Part shown: in pieces, positions 53,161-63,890 of the stretch | Numbering within the stretch: position 1 is the stretch's first letter | Layout: each line of letters starts with the position of its first letter | Assembly: GCA_030374765.1 (NCBI GenBank) | Contig: JARGXX010000068.1 | Coordinates: 744,001 to 808,000 of the forward strand | DNA: 64,000 bases | Source: Agarophyton chilense | Taxonomy: Eukaryota; Rhodophyta; Florideophyceae; Gracilariales; Gracilariaceae | Direction of reading: 5' to 3' | Position numbers and translations under genes: made by a program | Notes under the pieces: model-generated | Told to the model about the DNA's origin: nothing | What the model saw: only the letters and a program-made list of their open reading frames with translations | The model's database searches: none

Positions 53161-53478
53161 GGAGAGTTTAAACTCATCACGGGTACTCACGAAGATCAAG
53201 TGATGCGCCAGAGACGCCCAGAAGTCGTGCGGCAAGACAGACACGGCGCGTATTTGGCTTGGAAAGTGGGTTGGAATGAAAATATTCAAAGCTGTAACTT
53301 TTTTGAGCGGCAGCGTGTACATGTATTGATTGTGAGTAGTCGACAGATGAGCAGTTGTGGGATGTTGAGATCCTATGATATGATGTCTTCTGGACCTGGT
53401 GGACCTTCCGCGTTTTCTAGGTGCGTGAGAAGCGGTATTCCGTGTGCGTTTCACAAGTTCTGACTCTGTTTTTATTTG

Positions 53479-53710
53479 TGCGCGAGTGGGCGGAGCACGA
53501 CCGGGGGGTTAAGTGATTGGGTGCGGTGTGGGGGGTGACGGGTTGACCAGCTTGCGATTGGGATGTACGTCGTCTAGGTTGATCTGGGGCCGTGAAACTG
53601 TTGGTGGTCATGCGCGAGCGGGCGAAGAGCGAGGAGATCGATGGGTGATGCGGCGTGGGGCGGAGGGTGGCAGGGTGAGTGAGTTGCGATTTGGATGTAC
53701 GCGGCGCGCT
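53479..53710. repeat. 132-bp tandem duplication
   Basis: Two diverged copies with period 132: TGCGCGAG at 53479 and 53611, TTGCGATT at 53552 and 53684, both followed by GGATGTACG. GC-rich, no convincing coding frame. Confidence 0.65.
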
Positions 53711-53747
53711 ATGTTGACGTGGTGGGTTTGGTCTCCTTCTGGTTACT

Positions 53748-55400
53748 AACATGGGAAACCTATTTCAGCGGCCTTCATGATGATGAACAGGTGAGTTTAC
53801 TGCGTTTTCTGCGCTGCAATCGGGACGGGGCCCTGACATATTTTCGACTATGGCTGCGAAGCGACAGACAAGTGGAATAGGGGGACAGGATTCGTTGAGT
53901 TAAAGGTGAGTGCGAGTGCTACTGGTGTCTCATAAAGATTTGGGAATGATATCTGATATGTTCTTGTTTGCTGCTGCGAAGCGATGCATCTTGAGAATCT
54001 AGGTCGACCGCCACTCCCACCTCCTGGGAAGTTTCGAATTAGTCAAAACCTGAAAGTGGATTCAAGCATGGGCACTCTTGGGCACCCTCCGCGGAAAAAC
54101 GCATATGCGTCCCATCTCAATCTCAATATGAAACGGCCATCTGACTGGCTCCTGTAAATGCCCTCATGCGACGTGGTATGGACAAGTGGTCGGGTTCTTA
54201 TGGGGCGTGTTAGGGCTTCGTCCCAAGTAGAGTGATGTGATTGGACGAGAGCGCTGAATGAGCACGGGCTATGCAGTTGGAGAGAAGAATTGGGGCTGGA
54301 TATTGGGTTTGGCCGTAACAGCCGAATCTGGGCTGCGCGGGGCGGTTGGCATTGGCGCACCACTTTGGATGATTTTTTGAGTTTTTATTTGATATGCTTT
54401 ATGTTTGAAATTGTTTTGGGGCGCAACTCTTCGTCGCACGGTGGCAAGCTGTGAGACGTGGGTTACCCGGCGACGGTCAGCCCCGGCGGCGGAAGTGCGT
54501 GCAAGTTAGTTATAGTTGTCAATAACGGTCGCAGAAGACCGAAGTAAATTGTCCAGGCTGCCTACCTTCCTCTGTTTTTCTTCTTTTATTTTTTTCTTCT
54601 TATCGTCTTTTTCCCCTCTTCTTCCTTTTCCTTTACCTAACCTGCGCTCACGTTGTGAACGGAGAGGAAAGATTGGGTGGGGAGGGGAACGTCCTTGAAG
54701 GAAGTGAATCAAGCAAGTGGCTTAGGAGGTGAGTGCGTCGCTGAAAAACTTTCTTTCTATTATTGACGGAGATCTGGCTTGTATTTGTTTATTGTTACGA
54801 CAGTGAGGGCGACGCTGTATGAATGGGGAATGATGGATGTGCGGGTAAGTGCGAGTGGTACTGGTGTATGGTATTAATTTGGAATGGGTTCTGATATTTT
54901 ATTTTTTGCTGCTGTGAAGCGACAGAAAGGAGCAACTGGGTGAGGAGGGGAATATTCTAGAAGGACTGGGCCGAGAAAGGTACTGAGGACGTGGGTGCGT
55001 CATTGAAGTAATGTGATTTCGATTTTTGGTGGAAGTCTGACTTATAATTCTTTCTTGTTACGACACTGATTGATCGGTAAATGGTGACATTCACAGGTAA
55101 GAGCGAGCTGCAATGGTATCTTGCATGATTTAGGGAAGGAGATCTTAATTGCCTTTGTTTGCTGCTGCAACAGAACAGGGAGGCAAGATTGGGCGAGATG
55201 TGGGATAATTGGTCGCTATAGAGGTGAGTGTCGGGCTGATGTGGTTTGGGTTTGATTTGTGATGGAGATCTGACTGTTGACTATTTATTGATGCGAATTC
55301 TCAAAGTGGGAGCAAAACAAGGAGCACATTTTTGGCAGAGGTATGTTTGTTTACATGGAATTTGCTTGCATGAAGCGAGGATTTGGGCTCTACCTTGTGT
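53748..55400 (+). repeat. 255-bp tandem array with splice-site-like motifs
   Basis: Three diverged units start at GGTGAGTGCGAG 53909, GGTAAGTGCGAG 54841 and GGTAAGAGCGAG 55096; the first is split by a Copia-C LTR. Each unit has two donor-like GT(A/G)AGT or GTGAGT sites and two acceptor-like ends (TTTGCTGCTGYGAAGCGACAG, TTGTTACGACAG), giving intron-like blocks of about 75-90 bases. The blocks between them are 30-55 bases and carry stops in all frames as far as I read. This suggests a spliced non-coding transcript or a duplicated exon-intron cassette. It could also be a plain satellite. Confidence 0.5.
54050..54658 (+). repeat. Copia-C LTR, truncated solo copy
   Basis: Plus-strand copy from AAAGTGGATTCAAGC to GCTCACGTTGTGA, lacking the first ~70 bases of U3. 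It lies inside the tandem array, so it inserted after the array formed. Confidence 0.8.
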
Positions 55401-56073
55401 CAGTTTGTGATGTCTATCTAGTTATATAGGAATTTGTGATTGATGAACGGTGAACTCGTGTACCGCTTGGACGGTCCTTGGAGAATGGAGGGTGCTAAGC
55501 GTCGCACTTCACGTGACGCTAAGTGAAGCGCAACGATCAGAGGACGTGATGTAAAGCGCATGTGAATTGGGAAGATCTCATTTCACGTGCAACGGGGACC
55601 CGTTTCGGGTCTCAGTTGCAGAATTGCCGTATAATGCACTGGCCATTAAGGTCATTAGAGGACATTAAATTGAATGTGCAGGGCATTTGAATGGTTCATA
55701 CTAGCTGCGATATATGCGCGAAAAGAACGATCATGCGCTTGATAGCGTTCAGTATTCCTTTTATTATCGGTAGAAACCATGGTCTAGGACTAATGAGTAT
55801 TGAAAGATATCTCTCAAGTTCTCTTCCATTCTTCCTAGTGTGCCGGTTTTAGTACGGATGTTTGCTAGTTTTCTAAATTCTCCCCAAAATCACTTGGGCT
55901 GGTATTTTTGCGCTAGATATTCTGGTATAAAATTTCTGCGAATGTTTGAATGCTAACCATTGACATTCTAGCACACCCAAACTTGAAATCTAGCACCCAA
56001 TATTAGCTTTCCAAAAACACAGACGTAAGACGACGATCTCTTCGGCACTTGCGGAGCCGATAATCAGGTCAAG
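55401..56073. other. No gene recognised
   Basis: Contains two CACGTG words, a small hairpin GACCCG-TTT-CGGGTC near 55608 and a short inverted pair GCGTC/GACGC near 55500; otherwise plain AT-rich sequence. Confidence 0.5.
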
Positions 56074-56617
56074 ATGTTGAGTTCGCGGAAAGCTGAGAAA
56101 GAAGAACATTCTGCTGACGCAGTGGCTGTCGCGTTAGTTCGTGTAGTCTTGTCACTTCTGTACAGAAGAAGGGGGAGGCACAATCGGAGTCGATGGGGAA
56201 GTCGTTGAAGATTCTGTTGGATGGCAGGGGTGGGGAATCGTTGGCATGGTGAATTATTACTGCAGACAGGAGGTATGGGACAGAGTCTTTTATGAAGACG
56301 CTGATGGAGTTTGGACTGTGCTCATTTTTTGTTATGCCCGACAGTTCTTTGGTACTTTGCTCTATCACCCGTTTTTGGCCAAGTTTAATTTCAATCCCTA
56401 CCGAAAAGATCTTAAACACGAGATGGATGAGCATATTGAGGTCGCTGGCAGTGCCAGGTCCACTGATGGTCAGAAAACAAACCTTTCGGATCAAGTCTAA
56501 ACACTTGTAGCAGTATTGCAAGCGTCGTTGCGATTCCAGAAGGCAATGCTTCGCACGGTGTGAACGGCTCTTCTTTAAACAAGACGGATTCTGAGGTTTC
56601 TGATCGGTGGAGCGCAA
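56069..56617 (-). CDS. Hypothetical ORF, minus strand
   Basis: 182 codons, moderately hydrophobic in the middle (LIHLVFKIFSVGIEI and SVPYLLSAVIIHHAN). No family recognised. It overlaps two shorter plus-strand frames, one of which (56467-56812) looks more protein-like, so this may be only a chance frame. Confidence 0.25.
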   Translation of the reverse strand: MRSTDQKPQNPSCLKKSRSHRAKHCLLESQRRLQYCYKCLDLIRKVCFLTISGPGTASDLNMLIHLVFKIFSVGIEIKLGQKRVIEQSTKELSGITKNEHSPNSISVFIKDSVPYLLSAVIIHHANDSPPLPSNRIFNDFPIDSDCASPFFCTEVTRLHELTRQPLRQQNVLLSQLSANSTS

Positions 56618-56812
56618 GCATATATGTTTACGATCGTCAAAAGAAGTGTATCACAGACGATGATCCGGAGATGGGCCCAGAGGTTTTCTTCAATTTGAAG
56701 TCAGTCTGCACTGCTGACAGATCTACCGGCAGTATCCGCGTCATTGTAGTGGCAGGTCAAGAGCATGACTCTAACAAAATTGCTAAGATTCTGAAGGTTA
56801 TGTACACAGTGA
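56467..56812 (+). pseudogene. Unrecognised ORF cut by the Copia-G LTR
   Basis: Open after a TGA at 56464-56466: KPFGSSLNTCSSIASVV, DRWSASIYVYDRQKKCIT, PEVFFNLKSVCTADR, GSIRVIVVAGQEHDSN, then KILKVMYTVM, where the LTR supplies the stop. The composition is that of a real protein, but I cannot place it. The frame may be the last exon of a spliced gene; the intron-like array at 53748-55400 lies upstream on the same strand. Confidence 0.4.
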
Positions 56813-57079
56813 TGTAGGGAGTACACTTAAGAACGCGGATAACTTGGTGAAGTGTAGGCTTGAGTTCGTATTTCAAAACTCAGTCTTTATTATTTTATTC
56901 TTTTATAGTGCTCTAAAGAACTTCTACTTTGATCTAGAAGCACAGCATTTACTCTAAGATAGTTCTTAGAGTTTCTACAATAAATGTTCTATTGAAGCTT
57001 CTAGATGCTTCTTTACCGTTCTAATTCATAGAGGATTTTCTGGTTGTTTTCTTAAGACCTTCTAGAGGTTTCTACAACA
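56813..57079 (-). repeat. Copia-G 3' LTR
   Basis: 267 bp; in the sense direction TGTTGTAGAAACC to CTCCCTACA, preceded by the purine tract GAGGGAGG. Rich in TTCTAGA/TCTAGAA words. Confidence 0.75.
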
Positions 57080-57196
57080 CCCTCCCTCAACTTGATAACT
57101 GCCTTGCCCGAAGTATATTCATGAAATTCCAGTGCTTGATTCTGTTCAATGACTTTGTAAAAATATCAGCTGCCATATCTTCTGTTCGAAAGTACT
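57080..57196 (-). pseudogene. Copia-G RNase H C-terminal tail
   Basis: Sense frame KYFRTEDMAADIFTKSLNR and FMNILRARQLSS-stop, the standard end of a Ty1/copia polyprotein (T-E-D-x-x-A-D-I-F-T-K). The rest of the element is gone, replaced by the Gypsy-F LTR at 57197. Distinct from Copia-A and Copia-C. Confidence 0.8.
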
Positions 57197-57639
57197 TGTA
57201 TCGCTATGACTGTGGGGTCAGCGTACGGGTCTCGACCGGTGGTAGCGTGGTAGAGCGGGTCCTAAGGTTCGAATCCTTGACGGCGGCACTCCCAGAGTAC
57301 TTGGTGCAATGGGCTGGCGTTAACTGCGTAGTCCTACAGGTTGGAGCTACGGAAACGATGGCTTGAAGACCAAAGGTTGGAATTAATATACCAAAGGTTA
57401 TTGAGTATCCTAACGGTGCCTACCGTACTGTAAGGTAGAAGCGTCACTCGAGCCAAGTAAACAGTACTGGCGAGGCGCTGAGATCTCCCTGGCACTGTAG
57501 TGTTAATCTATTACATTAATTAAATTAAAATAATAATCTACGTGAGTCTACTTGAGGTCGACACGTGCACGGGTCACCTGCAAGATCCTTCAGGGCTCGG
57601 TGGCTTACCGGGTTCAACCGGTACTATCGCTCCTTCACA
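57197..57639 (-). repeat. Gypsy-F LTR, copy 3
   Basis: 443 bp from TGTATCGC to CTTCACA, abutting the Copia-G relic. A box TGGTAGAGCGG and B box GGTTCGAATCC are preserved. No matching target duplication and no gag on the left, so it is solo or rearranged. Confidence 0.75.
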
Positions 57640-58266
57640 TATCTCTCTCCTTAGGATTCGACCGTCACGGCGAAGTCCAGATGGTTCCATAACTGCTCCA
57701 GGGGAGCTGGCTGAAACTGGACCTATGGGTGAACCACAAATCTTGCTTTCGGGGTCGGAACGTGGTGATACTCAGCGTCCTTATGGTCTGGACACGAGCG
57801 GTGCTGTGCCCGACATGTTGGCGTCTTATGACCATCCCGGGGGCTAGGTTCTCTCGTTACCAGTGGGCGCGACGGGGCGTCGCATCGCCACCATCCTCGG
57901 GGGTACCAGTGCGTAAGAGCTGACCCTTGGCGACAGATTGGCAATTAGTTCACCTAAGGGACTGTACGCGCACCGGGGGGGTTCCTTGCCACTTTTCCAA
58001 TCTTTCGGTATTTCTTTGGCGATACTACGCGCGTTGTCCGCCGTGAAACACGGTGCGCGCTTCGTCCATTCAAGGTCACGTCATTCATCATGCCCGATTC
58101 GGTTTCATCTTTCCTTCTTCCCGTCGCGGTATTCCTCCATTGGTCGCGCACGATGCCACGATCGCCTTGTACGCCCGTCGGATAGGCCATTCTCCCTCCG
58201 GACTTTGTCACTTCCGTCGGTTTTTCTTTCCATTTCCGTGCGCACCAGCCTGTGGGCAGCGGCATC
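57640..58266. other. No gene firmly recognised
   Basis: GC-rich; short frames only. The last 200 bases may be the 5' flank of the decayed gene that follows. Confidence 0.45.
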
Positions 58267-58848
58267 ATGGCTTCGAACAACCAAGCGGGGAGCTCCTCGG
58301 GATATCAAGTGGCTTATGAGCGCCCCGGGGGCCGCTATGAACCAACCATCGGATGAAATCCGCGGGCAATGCGTCATGCCCTTCTGCCATCCCGTTGGTA
58401 TTAATGCCTCGATGAACATTGCGACAGTCCTAAGGAAAGCGTACTTCTGGGCGCGTCGCTCGGAGCGCTACGCTGCGATTGTCCAACAGGGTCAGGATCT
58501 TAAAACCGCCATGGTCAATCTTTTTCAGCAGAATGCGCAGGCGATTTACCAGAGGGTTACTGCCGATTTGGATGCCCGGTAGAGTCTCAATTTGAGTGAC
58601 CGGAAGGTTTCCGATATTGACAATAGTTCCTCAGGAGAATCCTGGCCGAAGAAGCGTGCTCGGCTCGCTGGGGCCGGTTAGGGTGGTCCAGTTGGCTCCT
58701 TGGCTGACCCTAGTCCCGGTTTCACTCCTGCAGGTGCCGTTGAGGGCGACTAAATTACTTCTGCGCCGCCCCAGCAAGTCCTGTTGGTGTTCGGAGCGCT
58801 TTCGCGAACCCTGAGGTCCTACCGAGGGCTGTTAGGCCTCTGTTAGTT
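58267..58848 (+). pseudogene. Decayed unrecognised gene
   Basis: Starts MASNNQAGSSSGYQVAYERP at 58267, then shifts frame near 58350 to INASMNIATVLRKAYFWARR, IVQQGQDLKTAMVNLFQQNA, a TAG near 58580, LNLSDRKVSDIDNSSSGES, WPKKRARLAG (nuclear-signal-like), another TAG, and GFTPAGAVEGD-stop. The composition suggests a real protein with helical middle and low-complexity tail. Family unknown; could be a transcription-related host gene or a Gag. One frameshift and two stops. Confidence 0.35.
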
Positions 58849-59111
58849 CTCCTTTAAAATAATACTTGTGCTTTCCCAAGATCGTTCTTGTATCTCAAAT
58901 TTGCGTTTCCCGGGACGGCGTCCTATCTTGAGAGCGTCCCGGGTCTTCCTCAGGTGTCTCCAAAGGAGTGACTTTGCTCCCTGATGCGGGAGCTACGACG
59001 AACCGTCATGCTTCGGTGAACCTTCGTGTCAGGAGGCGGTTTTGGAGGCGTTTTGGAATTATTCGGACCAATGGTTGCCCCCTCCTGAAGTCTGCGCTCC
59101 GAGTAGCTGAT

Positions 59112-60452
59112 TCAGCGCCAATAGCGGGCGACAAAATTAGCAGCAATGGTTTGAGGCTCTTGCCAAGTATCTTTCTCAGGTGTGTAGCCGAATCAACAGA
59201 CGCGATAGCGCATAGTTCCATCTTCTCCCATACCGGCGGAGATTATGCTCTCAATCACATATTCCGGTTGGTGTTCATCCTCCGGAAGGAGAGTGTGGTC
59301 CAGAGATGCGAATCCATCGGAGTCGGTTGGAAGCGATGGGTCATAGTAGTTGGCCTTGACAATCGTGTCCGTGGGGCTAGTCGAGTCCTCGGGAAGTGTC
59401 TTAGGGGGTGTGGGGACTTGAGTATCGACCTGAGGTCGTGGTGCTTCCATTGGGCCAGGGGGCTGGGACGTTCGTGGTCTGTAGGAACTGGGAGCTCGTG
59501 TCACACAGACAATAGACACAGTGTCCTGTAGGCCGTCAATGAGTAAAGTTATGTTGTGATCATTGGCCTCAAGGACTTTGTATGGTCCCGTAGAGCGGGG
59601 TAAGATCTTCCGCGTAGTGACCTCAAGTTCCTCACTGTACTTCGATGGCCGGTACAGGTAAACCAGATCTCCTTTCCTAAAGGTCGGTGTGTTCCAAACG
59701 GCTTTGTCGAAATCGAACTTGTAGCGCCGTTGGGCTTTCGGTAGTACAGTTTTGGACGATTGGAGAATGCGGTCAATGAGTCGGCTCGAGTAGCGCTTCG
59801 TCTGGGTGGGAGACATTCCTTCGCTTATTTTCTGGGGTGTGATCGATTCCTGAAGGTCAACAGCTATTGGCGGCGGCGCTCTCGTTAGCGTTAAGTCCAA
59901 AGGCGTTGTCCCTGTGGAACCGGGCATCTGCGTGTTGTAGGCATAAACCAGTGGCTCAACGTATTCGTCCCAGTCCAATTGGTGCTCCGAAATGTAGTGC
60001 GCCAATCGGTTCAGAAGGGTGCGGTTGAAGCGTTTGGCTTGGCCATTAATTTGCGGGTGGTACGCCGTGGTGGTCACATGTTTGATACCCAAGGTAGCAC
60101 AGACATGCGAGTAGAACTTGGACACAAACAGGCTGCCGGTATCCGTAAGGAGGTAGAGTGGCATGCCATATGGATATATCCAGTGGGACAAGAAGGCCGT
60201 GGCGACATACGTGGCCGTTGTATTTCGTAGGGTTAGGGCTCGGGTAAGTTAGGTAAACCTATCAGTAATAACCAAAACAAACCGTTTCCCATGGGACGAC
60301 TTCGGCAAAGGCCCAAGTATATCCATTGCGAGAAATTCCATTGGACCTGCAGCGGGGAAGAGCTTCAGTTTGGCCTGATGGTTGGCGCGAGACCCTCGGA
60401 TCCGTGCGGCCGATGCACAGTTCCGTGCGGTTTCCCATAGGTCCTGTGCCAT
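59112..60452 (-). pseudogene. Gypsy-D2 integrase core and chromodomain
   Basis: Integrase core: FLAMDILGPLPKSSHGKRF, stop near 60249, LLTDTGSLFVSKF, AYHPQINGQAKRFNRTLL (D, D; the glutamate is K in AKRF where most have AER), then KGDLVYLYRPSKYSEEL and the GPY/F module STGPYKVLEAND. Chromodomain: EYVIESIISAGMGEDGTM, RYRVC-stop-FGYTPEKDTWQEP, with TGA at 59193-59195 for the first conserved tryptophan; ends ARYWR-stop. The K for E change would abolish catalysis. Confidence 0.85.
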
Positions 60453-61070
60453 TAGTGGTCAGTAGAAAAACTTTCTTAGGGTCTGGTACATTCTTAGGCC
60501 TCCAGAATGGACTGCTAAGCATGGGAAATGGGCGAGGTGTAGGAATGGCGCCGTTAGCGAAGTTGGTATTACCCGTTGGAGAGCGCCATCTAGTGGTGAG
60601 CGGCGACCTAGTGGTCCAAATCGGTAATAGTCCAATAGGCATCCTGAGGTTTTTACCAATTGGGCTGTTTCCTTGCAGTATTCGTCTTCGACCCGCGCTT
60701 GTACGAGTTCCTCAATAGTTAAAGGGAGAAGCTCTTCTTCCTCCGGGGCTATCGCGTTAACCTGAGGTGGTGACGAATTGGGCGCTACTGTTTCCCAGTC
60801 CAATAGGTATACTTAGTTCTTCTTTACCTCAGGATCCTCCGATTGCACCTTACCCATAAGGTCATCTGTTTCCGTGTAGTTCTGAGGTACATCATCTGTA
60901 AAGGGGGTGGGAATTAGGTCGTCAAATGGGGTGTCATCGGTTCCGTCGGTAATGATTCGCGACAGGGCATCTGCGGCCTGGTGCTTGACGCCTGGCCTAT
61001 AGGTTATCTCGTAGTCATATTCTGACAGCCTGAGGCGCCACCTAGCGAGGCAACTCGATGCGTCGGTCAT
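60453..61070 (-). pseudogene. Gypsy-D2 RNase H end and integrase zinc head
   Basis: MTDASSCLARWRLRLSEYDY, GVKHQAADALSR (end of RNase H), a variable spacer, then RVEDEYCKETAQLV and HLAHFPCLAVHSGGLRMYQT, LRKFFY-stop-PLMAQDLW. The TGA replaces the tryptophan of the usual Y-W-P motif. The zinc-binding head H-H-C-C is recognisable but worn. Confidence 0.8.
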
Positions 61071-61088
61071 ATTGAGTAGCCATTGGAG

Positions 61089-62636
61089 TCAGTCGTGGTC
61101 TGTCCTAATGGTAAACCTGGTTCCCTCGAGGTACGGACGGAGTGTCAATATGGACCTTACGATGGCTAGACATTCCATTTCGGTCGTACTGTACTTTCGC
61201 TCCGCGCTGGTGAGTGTTCTGCTCCAGTAGCCAATAGGTCGATAGTCCTTCGGTGACTTCTGTTCCTGTAGCAGTGCACAACCCACTTGGACATCAGAGT
61301 CATCTTTGTCCAGGACGAAAGGCCTATTGGGCTTTGGTAAGGCCAATATGAGTGTGTTCAGCAATTTTTCCTTTAGGGTTTGAAATGCTTCGTACTGGCC
61401 GTCCGTAAGGGCCTCAAACTCCGAAGGTGTTCCCTTCTTCAGCATCGCGTTTAGAGGGGCCGAGATCTTAGCAAACCCTTGGACGAACCGTCGGTAAACG
61501 TTGCAAAAGCCCACTAAGGATCGCAGTTCCGTGTGGGTCCTAGGAGGATTAGCCTGGCGAGTAGCATTCGTTGTCCCTGTGGCCACTTTTAGCTTTTCTG
61601 GGAGGACGACGTGACCGAGATAGTCCACTGAGGCTTGAAAGTAAGCGCATTTGCGGAGTTTCCTTGTTACTCCAGCGTTCTGTAGGATTGTTAGCACCTT
61701 CTCCACGTGGCGAAAGTGCTCCTTCACGGTCCGTGAGAAGATTATAACGTCATCCGAATAGACCAGGGCGAACTTCCATTTTACACTGGACAGTATAAAG
61801 TCCATGACCAGTTTGAACGTGACTGGTGCAATCTTCAAACCAAAGGGCATGCAAGTAAATGTGAACAGACCTTCATGGGTGGTAAAGGTTGTCAGTGCTC
61901 TCGCGTCTTCCGCCAAAGAGATTTGCCAATATCCAAAGTTGGCGTCCAGTGTGGTAAATGTGAGAGCTTCGCGTAAGGAATCCAGACAGTCGTCCATGCG
62001 GGGTATCGGGTATGAGTCCCTCTTGGTGACTGCGTTCAGCTTCCTTTAGTCGACACAAAACCCGACGGAGCCATCTTTCTTCGCCACAAAGACAAAGGGA
62101 CTTGCCCATTCGGATTGGTTCGGAGGCGCCGGCTCTATGACTTAAGCTTTGCGCATCTTGTCCATCTGGTCAGCGACAATTTCCCTACCTTTAAGGCGAG
62201 TACGGTATGGGTGCTGGAACTGTGGTCTAGGGTCATTTTGAAGGTCAATGCCGTGAGTAGTGGCTCTGATTATGCCCAATCTACCTGACCACATGGCCTG
62301 TTATTCCCTGAGAATATCAAGTACCTGGGGCCTATAGGATTCGAATTCTTCGCCGATGGCGACCGTCCACTCCCAAGAGTGGACGTCCTCGTCGAAAGTT
62401 GGCGTCGCAAAATTATCCATTTGGGCCCCCATAATGGCCACGGGCGCGGGTAGAGTGATACCAATCACTGTACCTTTAGGTAACCGCACGGGTTTATTTC
62501 GGAAGTTGCTGATTGTGACCAAGGAAGACCTGTTGGGGTGGATGCCCAATACTCTATTGGCCATCAAGGTAAGGTGCTTCAGAACCGTTTTCGGGTGGTT
62601 CTGAATTGTTACGAGACCTGAGGACTGGGAATGGAC
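61089..62636 (-). pseudogene. Gypsy-D2 reverse transcriptase and RNase H
   Basis: N-terminal strand KPVRLPKGTVIGI, then RKA-stop-VIEPAPPNQSEW (TAA), ASPFVFVAKKDGSVGFCVD-stop-RK (TAA for tyrosine), TLDANFGYWQISL, FTCMPFGLKIAPVTF, LVYSDDVIIFSRT with catalytic YSDD, LRKCAYFQASVDYLGHVV, ELRSLVGFCNVYRRFVQGF. RNase H: FVLDKDDSDVQVGCALLQ, STTEMECLAIV, FTIRTDHD-stop. The RT domain from 61997 to 61089 is open. Confidence 0.9.
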
Positions 62637-63170
62637 CTATACAGCGATTTGGGTCATCGGCGGTATCGTTATGGCCTCTGACAGGCGAACCTTATCGGAC
62701 TTCGTGTTTTCGGAGACAACCGCCCGTTTGCGGTTAGCTTCGGGCCCTGGGGTTGAACCAGTTATGGAGATGGAAGGTGCGGGGTAAAACGCGACTTTAC
62801 TAAAGCCTGGATAAATGGCCTTAATGTATCGGTCGATAAAGGAGGTCCCTAGGATTGCTTCAAAGGTTAAGTTAAGACATACAAGGAACCACGTGCGGAC
62901 TTTGAATTGTCCTAATTGTAGGTAAAGTGGTACTTTCCCTTTGATGTCCATTGGTCTACGAGACGAATCGGTAGTCCTTGGGGTCTTCCTTGCCTGAACG
63001 AAATCTTCCCAACCCAGTGGGAGCAGCTTAGGATGGACCAAGTTGGGACCAGCGCCTTTGTCCATTACAGCTGTGGTCACTCGAAAGTTGCTGGAACGAA
63101 GTGCTGCGGGTACTCGAACTTTACAGTTCTCCTTCCTGAGGATACAGACGGGGTCGTTACTGTGTTCCAA
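62637..63170 (-). pseudogene. Gypsy-D2 protease
   Basis: 177 codons with FRVTTAVMDKGAGPNLVHPK (D-K-G-A at the active site, usually D-S-G-A), RRPMDIKGKVPLYLQLGQF and LTFEAILGTSFIDRYIKAIY (the conserved I/L-L-G motif). More complete than copy 1, but the active-site serine is lysine. Confidence 0.8.
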
Positions 63171-63299
63171 TTGTGGATCATCCTGATTTATCCATTGTGG
63201 GTGGTTTGTTTTGGGAGGTTAGGAGCTCTTTGGCTCATGACGGTCCAATTGGTTGCGGCAGGGGCTTAAAAAAGAGAAGATTTGCCTCGCGTGGACCCT

Positions 63300-63890
63300 C
63301 TAAGAGGTTTCCGATGGGGTTCTCATTTCTTCCTGAGGATAGGGTTCTTCCACGGGGTCGTTTGTAGGATCTACAATGGCGTGGACCTGTGAGGCTTTGA
63401 TCGGAGTGTCCGGAGGCGTGGCATTGCGTGAGCTTCCAGGGGTCCCCGTGGTTCGTTGCTGTGCCCTGTTATACATTCCTTCGGATCTCCGCATCCGGTA
63501 ATTCTCTTCCCTTAGGGCTAGGAGGGTTTTTAGTGCGTCCTCAGGCAGATACCTCGTACAGTCACAAGGTTAGGTCGGTGATAGGCAGAGGAAGCAGGCC
63601 CTTGGGGAGCGAACAAAAACGTCCTTGCGGGGCGGAAAGGGAGAATAATTAGGTGTGGGTGGTCCAGTGGTCGCTGTAGCTCCCTGGGTGGTGTATGATG
63701 GGGGCCCGTACGGAGGAGCACTGAAATTGACCGCGAGGAAGTCTCCTGAATTGGCGTAATGGAGTGAAGCATCCATGTCCGACTCCGTGGAGCTAACCCA
63801 ATGGGCTTGGTTGGGTTTTCGCAGTATAGTTGCGTGTCTTCTGGTTATTTCATCGTTGCGCCTGGAGGTTCTGTAGGTTTTACCATAACC
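63300..63890 (-). pseudogene. Gypsy-D2 Gag, C-terminal part
   Basis: Frames matching copy 1: SLHYANSGDFLAVNFSAPP, PRACFLCLSPT-stop-PCDC (zinc knuckle), RRSEGMYNRAQQRTTGTP and the proline-rich end VEEPYPQEEM. Similarity to copy 1 begins at about 63890 on the right; beyond that I see nothing recognisable up to 64000. Confidence 0.7.
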
